A stretch of 46,166 nucleotides of DNA, taken from positions 1 to 46,166 of the forward strand of contig CACJYQ010000007.1 in NCBI GenBank assembly GCA_902597725.1, in the 5' to 3' direction. The notes under the pieces were generated by a model. It ran no database searches. It worked only from the letters and a program-made list of their open reading frames with translations, and was not told the origin of the DNA. Numbering within the stretch: the first letter of the stretch is position 1; each line of letters opens with the position of its first letter. This DNA is from an uncultured Pelagibacteraceae bacterium. Lineage in GTDB: Bacteria > Pseudomonadota > Alphaproteobacteria > Pelagibacterales > Pelagibacteraceae. Below are positions 43,198 through 46,166 of the stretch, one piece after another. The translations under genes were made by a program, and so were the position numbers.

Positions 43198-44734
43198 TTT
43201 TAATTTTATTAAATGAAAATATTAATAAAATATACAATAAAATCATTAAACTAAAAATTTTATTTCCGTATTTTGAAAATATTGTTGGTTCTATTTTTTT
43301 TGTTTTAAATAAATCAATAAAACCAGATTGATTTAAATCAACTTGTTCTTCAACAACTCCTAAGGGATTAACAATTGCAGTAATTCCATTGTTTGCAGAC
43401 CTTAAAACATATTTACCACTTTCAATAGCTCTATAAATACTGTGCACAAAATGTTGATGAGGACCTATAGACTGACCAAACCAACCATCTTCGGAAATAT
43501 TTACAATAAAATCAAAATCTCTGTTATTAAAAATATTCCCGGTATAAATTATTTCATAACAAATAAGTGGCAATAGTCTTACTGAAAAATTAATTTTATT
43601 CACTTCTATTATATTTCTTTTTTCTCCTCTTGAATAAGATTGATAATTATTTGTGATTGTTTTTAATCCTATAAGGCTCAGCATTTTTTCAAAGGGTAAA
43701 AACTCACCAAATGGAACTAGATTTACTTTGTTGTATGAATTTAATATTTCAAGATTGTGATTATAAATTGTTAATGAATTATAATATTTAATAATTTGAC
43801 CTTCTTTTTTTATATCATTAATCCCGATTGATAATATGTGATTTTCATTAAATTCATTCTCAAATAAAAATTTATATTCCTTTAGTTGGTTTTTTGAAAT
43901 GTCTGGCAATATACCCTCAGGCCAAATAAAAATCGTTTTCTCATTTTTTTTTGGAGAACTGATTTTAATGAGATCATTGATTACTGAAATAGGATCGGTA
44001 TCGTTATAAAATCTATCAATACTAACATTTGAGCTTATAACTCTTAGTTTGTAATCTAATTTATTAGCCTGAATATTATTAAATTTTTCTAATCGTTGAG
44101 ATCCAAAGAAATAAAAAGATAAGGTTATTATGAGAAATAAAATACAAACAATAATTTCTTTTTTGTTATCTCTTAAAATTAAAAATGAAGTACTAGCAAA
44201 AAGAGAAATGCAAAAAAGATTAAAACTATAAGTGCCAATAATCGAGGTAATACTTAAAATTTCAATGTAATTAGAAAAACTATAAGCAATTAAATTCCAT
44301 GGAAACCCGGTCATTATTGTTCCTCTAATGAATTCAATTGTTCCAAATATTAAAGAAAAAAGAAAAAAGGAGCTTAAATTTTTCTTTGGCTTCAAATTTA
44401 AAAATAAAAATGAAGCTAAACCATAAAATAAAGCTAAAAAAGCTGGGATTAAAACTACACTCAGAGGAATCAAAAACTTAAAGTTTTCATCAAAAGTTAA
44501 TGATATCGAAATCCAATAAAGATTACTTGTAAAATATCCAAGTCCAAATAACCAACCATAGAGGAAAAATAACTTTTTGTTTTTACTTACCTTAGAGATT
44601 TTTATCAAAAGAATATAGAACAAACTAAAAGTTAAAAAATTAATTAGGATATAATTAAATGGGGGTAAGCTTAATGACGAAGAGGAACCTAATAAAATTA
44701 AAATAATTGATTCAATATAAATTTTTTTTTTCAA
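43190..44734 (-). CDS. lnt: Apolipoprotein N-acyltransferase
   Basis: The 514-residue inner-membrane protein adds the third acyl chain to lipoproteins in the periplasm. About seven hydrophobic segments in the first 210 residues are followed by a nitrilase-like domain with the catalytic triad visible: Glu in IWPEGILPD, Lys in [13 protein letters not shown] and Cys in [13 protein letters not shown]-terminal transmembrane helix ([15 protein letters not shown]) is present. It starts one base after the ybeY stop and overlaps metK by eight bases. phoH-ybeY-lnt is a common bacterial order. Confidence 0.95.
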   Translation of the reverse strand: MKKKIYIESIILILLGSSSSLSLPPFNYILINFLTFSLFYILLIKISKVSKNKKLFFLYGWLFGLGYFTSNLYWISISLTFDENFKFLIPLSVVLIPAFLALFYGLASFLFLNLKPKKNLSSFFLFSLIFGTIEFIRGTIMTGFPWNLIAYSFSNYIEILSITSIIGTYSFNLFCISLFASTSFLILRDNKKEIIVCILFLIITLSFYFFGSQRLEKFNNIQANKLDYKLRVISSNVSIDRFYNDTDPISVINDLIKISSPKKNEKTIFIWPEGILPDISKNQLKEYKFLFENEFNENHILSIGINDIKKEGQIIKYYNSLTIYNHNLEILNSYNKVNLVPFGEFLPFEKMLSLIGLKTITNNYQSYSRGEKRNIIEVNKINFSVRLLPLICYEIIYTGNIFNNRDFDFIVNISEDGWFGQSIGPHQHFVHSIYRAIESGKYVLRSANNGITAIVNPLGVVEEQVDLNQSGFIDLFKTKKIEPTIFSKYGNKIFSLMILLYILLIFSFNKIKNE

Positions 44735-44735
44735 A

Positions 44736-45197
44736 TTAATTTATTTTAGATTTTACATGCTTATATATAAAATTTTCTTCTCTTAACATTTTAAAATAAT
44801 CTTTATTCTTTGTGTGGTCAAAACCCAAAAGGTGAAGAAAACCATGAATAAAAATTTTAATAGTTTTTTGTTTAAATAACTCTAAATCCTGGGATTTAGG
44901 CTTATTTAAATAATTATAACTAATTATAATATCTCCCAAATACATATTTTTTGAAAATTTAATTTTTTTATTGAATGGAAAAGATAAAATATCGGTAGAT
45001 TTATTTTTATTTCTAAAATTTTTATTTAATTTTTTAATATTTTTATTATTAGAAAGTAGTAAGCTAAATAATACCTTTTTATTTGAAAATTGATATTTCT
45101 TTGGAAAAGCCCTACATATTTTTTTAAAAAAAATATCTGTATTTTTCAGTCTTTTCGACCACGCCTTCTCTTCAGAGAAGACACTAACATTAATCAT
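44736..45197 (-). CDS. ybeY: Endoribonuclease YbeY
   Basis: The 153-residue metalloprotein has the family zinc-binding motif HGFLHLLGFDH (about residues 115-125) and the NKSTDILSFPF segment. YbeY is needed for 16S rRNA 3'-end maturation and ribosome quality control. Sequence and length (155 in E. coli) are ordinary. The lysine- and phenylalanine-rich N-terminus is a composition effect of the low-GC genome. It overlaps phoH by eight bases upstream and precedes lnt. Confidence 0.94.
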   Translation of the reverse strand: MINVSVFSEEKAWSKRLKNTDIFFKKICRAFPKKYQFSNKKVLFSLLLSNNKNIKKLNKNFRNKNKSTDILSFPFNKKIKFSKNMYLGDIIISYNYLNKPKSQDLELFKQKTIKIFIHGFLHLLGFDHTKNKDYFKMLREENFIYKHVKSKIN

Positions 45198-46166
45198 TAT
45201 TTGAATATGCTTTTACTATTTTTGATACAAGTGGATGTCTAACTACATCTGAGTAATCAAAATCAACTATTGATATCTCTTTTAAATGTCCAAGTAGTTC
45301 TTTTGATCTTACCAATCCCGACATATTTTTGTTAGGTAAATCAATCTGGGTTGGATCTCCGTTAACTACAATTTTTGAATTTTCACCAATACGAGTAAGA
45401 AACATTTTGATCTGAGTATCAGTTGCATTTTGTGCTTCATCTAAAATTGCAAAGGAATTCTTAAGAGTTCGACCTCTCATAAAAGCTAATGGTGCTATTT
45501 CTATATCTCCAATTTCAATCATTCTTTGGATTTTTTCGAAATCAAAAAGGTCATATAAAGAATCATATAGCGGTCTTAAATAAGGGTCTACTTTCTCTTT
45601 CATATCACCAGGTAAAAATCCTAAACGCTCTCCAGCTTCAACCGCAGGTCTTGATAAAATTATTCTTTCAATCTTTTTCTCCAAAAGCATAGTTAAACCG
45701 ACTGCAACAGCTAAAAATGTCTTTCCTGTTCCTGCTGGTCCAGCAGAAATTACAATATCACTTTGTCTTAAAGCTCTGACATAATTCTTTTGTTTTTCAG
45801 ATCTAGGAATTATAGATTTTTTAGGAGTTTTAATTATATCAGTAACATTATTGTTTTTTATTTTTTCATTAATCATAAATTTGTCTACCGATGAAAGTAT
45901 ATCTTTATTTTCGATATTTCCATTATTAATAAATTGGTTAACTAAAAATTGAATCGCATTCTTTACCTTCTCATTTGTTTCTGGATCCGATTTTATAAGA
46001 ATAGAATTTCCCCTTGAATATAAACTACATTTGGTAATTTTTTCAAGTTCCTGTAAATTTTTATTAAATTCGCCAACAACACCCATTAACAAATCGTTAT
46101 CATGAAATATTACGCTTAAAGAGTTATTGTCCGAGTAAACAAACTTTATTGCCTGATCAATATTTT
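45190..46166 (-). CDS. ybeZ: PhoH-like ATPase (YbeZ), N-terminus cut by window edge
   Basis: The frame stays open through the right edge: 24 codons upstream of the first marked TTG at 46092 read NIDQAIKFVYSDNNS and FHDNDLLMGVVGEF, matching the PhoH N-terminal KH-like part. The true start therefore lies outside the window. Visible are the Walker A GPAGTGKT, AGERLGFLPGDMKEKVDPYL, the FMRGRTL segment and the Walker B/NATD region FAILDEAQNAT. PhoH-like proteins are ATPases that cooperate with YbeY in RNA metabolism. It overlaps ybeY by eight bases. Confidence 0.94.
   Translation of the reverse strand, partial: NIDQAIKFVYSDNNSLSVIFHDNDLLMGVVGEFNKNLQELEKITKCSLYSRGNSILIKSDPETNEKVKNAIQFLVNQFINNGNIENKDILSSVDKFMINEKIKNNNVTDIIKTPKKSIIPRSEKQKNYVRALRQSDIVISAGPAGTGKTFLAVAVGLTMLLEKKIERIILSRPAVEAGERLGFLPGDMKEKVDPYLRPLYDSLYDLFDFEKIQRMIEIGDIEIAPLAFMRGRTLKNSFAILDEAQNATDTQIKMFLTRIGENSKIVVNGDPTQIDLPNKNMSGLVRSKELLGHLKEISIVDFDYSDVVRHPLVSKIVKAYSNND

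Overview
This window is very AT-rich, densely packed bacterial chromosome with gene families and gene order typical of Alphaproteobacteria. The strongest match is a streamlined marine SAR11-type (Pelagibacterales) genome. Signs of this are the very low GC, neighbouring genes that overlap by 1-20 bases or sit a few bases apart, divergent genes only 24-33 bp apart, and alphaproteobacterial blocks such as argH-lptM-lysA, irr-fabA-fabB-fabI, dsbB-coq7, mutM//ubiE-ubiB-coaBC-dut and helicase-fdxA-carD. I see no IS element, prophage, CRISPR array or rRNA operon. The taxonomic call is an inference from composition and synteny.

Layout, left to right. 1-5.5 kb (minus): pyruvate dehydrogenase E2 (cut by the window edge) and an E1 carrying its own N-terminal lipoyl domain, then an acetyl-CoA C-acetyltransferase. 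5.6-10.4 kb (plus): tRNA-Arg(ACG), a tiny membrane ORF, a hotdog thioesterase, a SUV3-like helicase, a TerB-like protein, 7Fe ferredoxin and a CarD regulator with a long lysine-rich N-terminal tail. Convergent to carD, across a shared terminator, lies a 25-residue gene encoding almost only Lys, Arg and Ala. 10.7-12.5 kb (minus): acyl-CoA synthetase and tRNA-Leu(CAA). 12.6-14.2 kb (plus): YqaA-like protein, DsbB and Coq7. 14.2-16.2 kb: HNH nuclease, esterase, a HIG1-type protein and a TlpA-like thioredoxin. 16.2-19.7 kb (plus): argH (split by a one-base frameshift), a small LptM-like lipoprotein, lysA and plsC.

19.7-23.6 kb (minus): mutM, rpsT, dnaA, dnaN. 23.7-28.8 kb (plus): ubiE, ubiB, coaBC, dut, a MoeB/ThiF-type E1 enzyme and an SH3 protein in one tight operon. 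28.8-32.7 kb (minus): Irr regulator, katG with an Irr-box-like operator in its promoter, an Asp/Asn beta-hydroxylase-like protein, a DUF2061-like membrane protein and a small zinc-ribbon protein. 32.8-35.3 kb (plus): fabA-fabB-fabI for unsaturated fatty acids. 35.3-46.2 kb (minus): phoH-ybeY-lnt-metK, then nusA-infB-rbfA-rpsO-pnp and a 39-residue membrane peptide. rimP, ylxR and truB are not at the positions they often occupy in this cluster.

The observations I would follow first are the Lys/Arg/Ala micro-protein beside the tailed CarD, a terminator-like hairpin just ahead of the nusA ribosome binding site with a promoter upstream of it (a possible NusA-sensing attenuator), the Irr-type operator on katG, the lipoyl-E1 fusion, and several short genes that ordinary gene finding tends to miss (LptM-like lipoprotein, zinc ribbon, three short membrane or charged ORFs).
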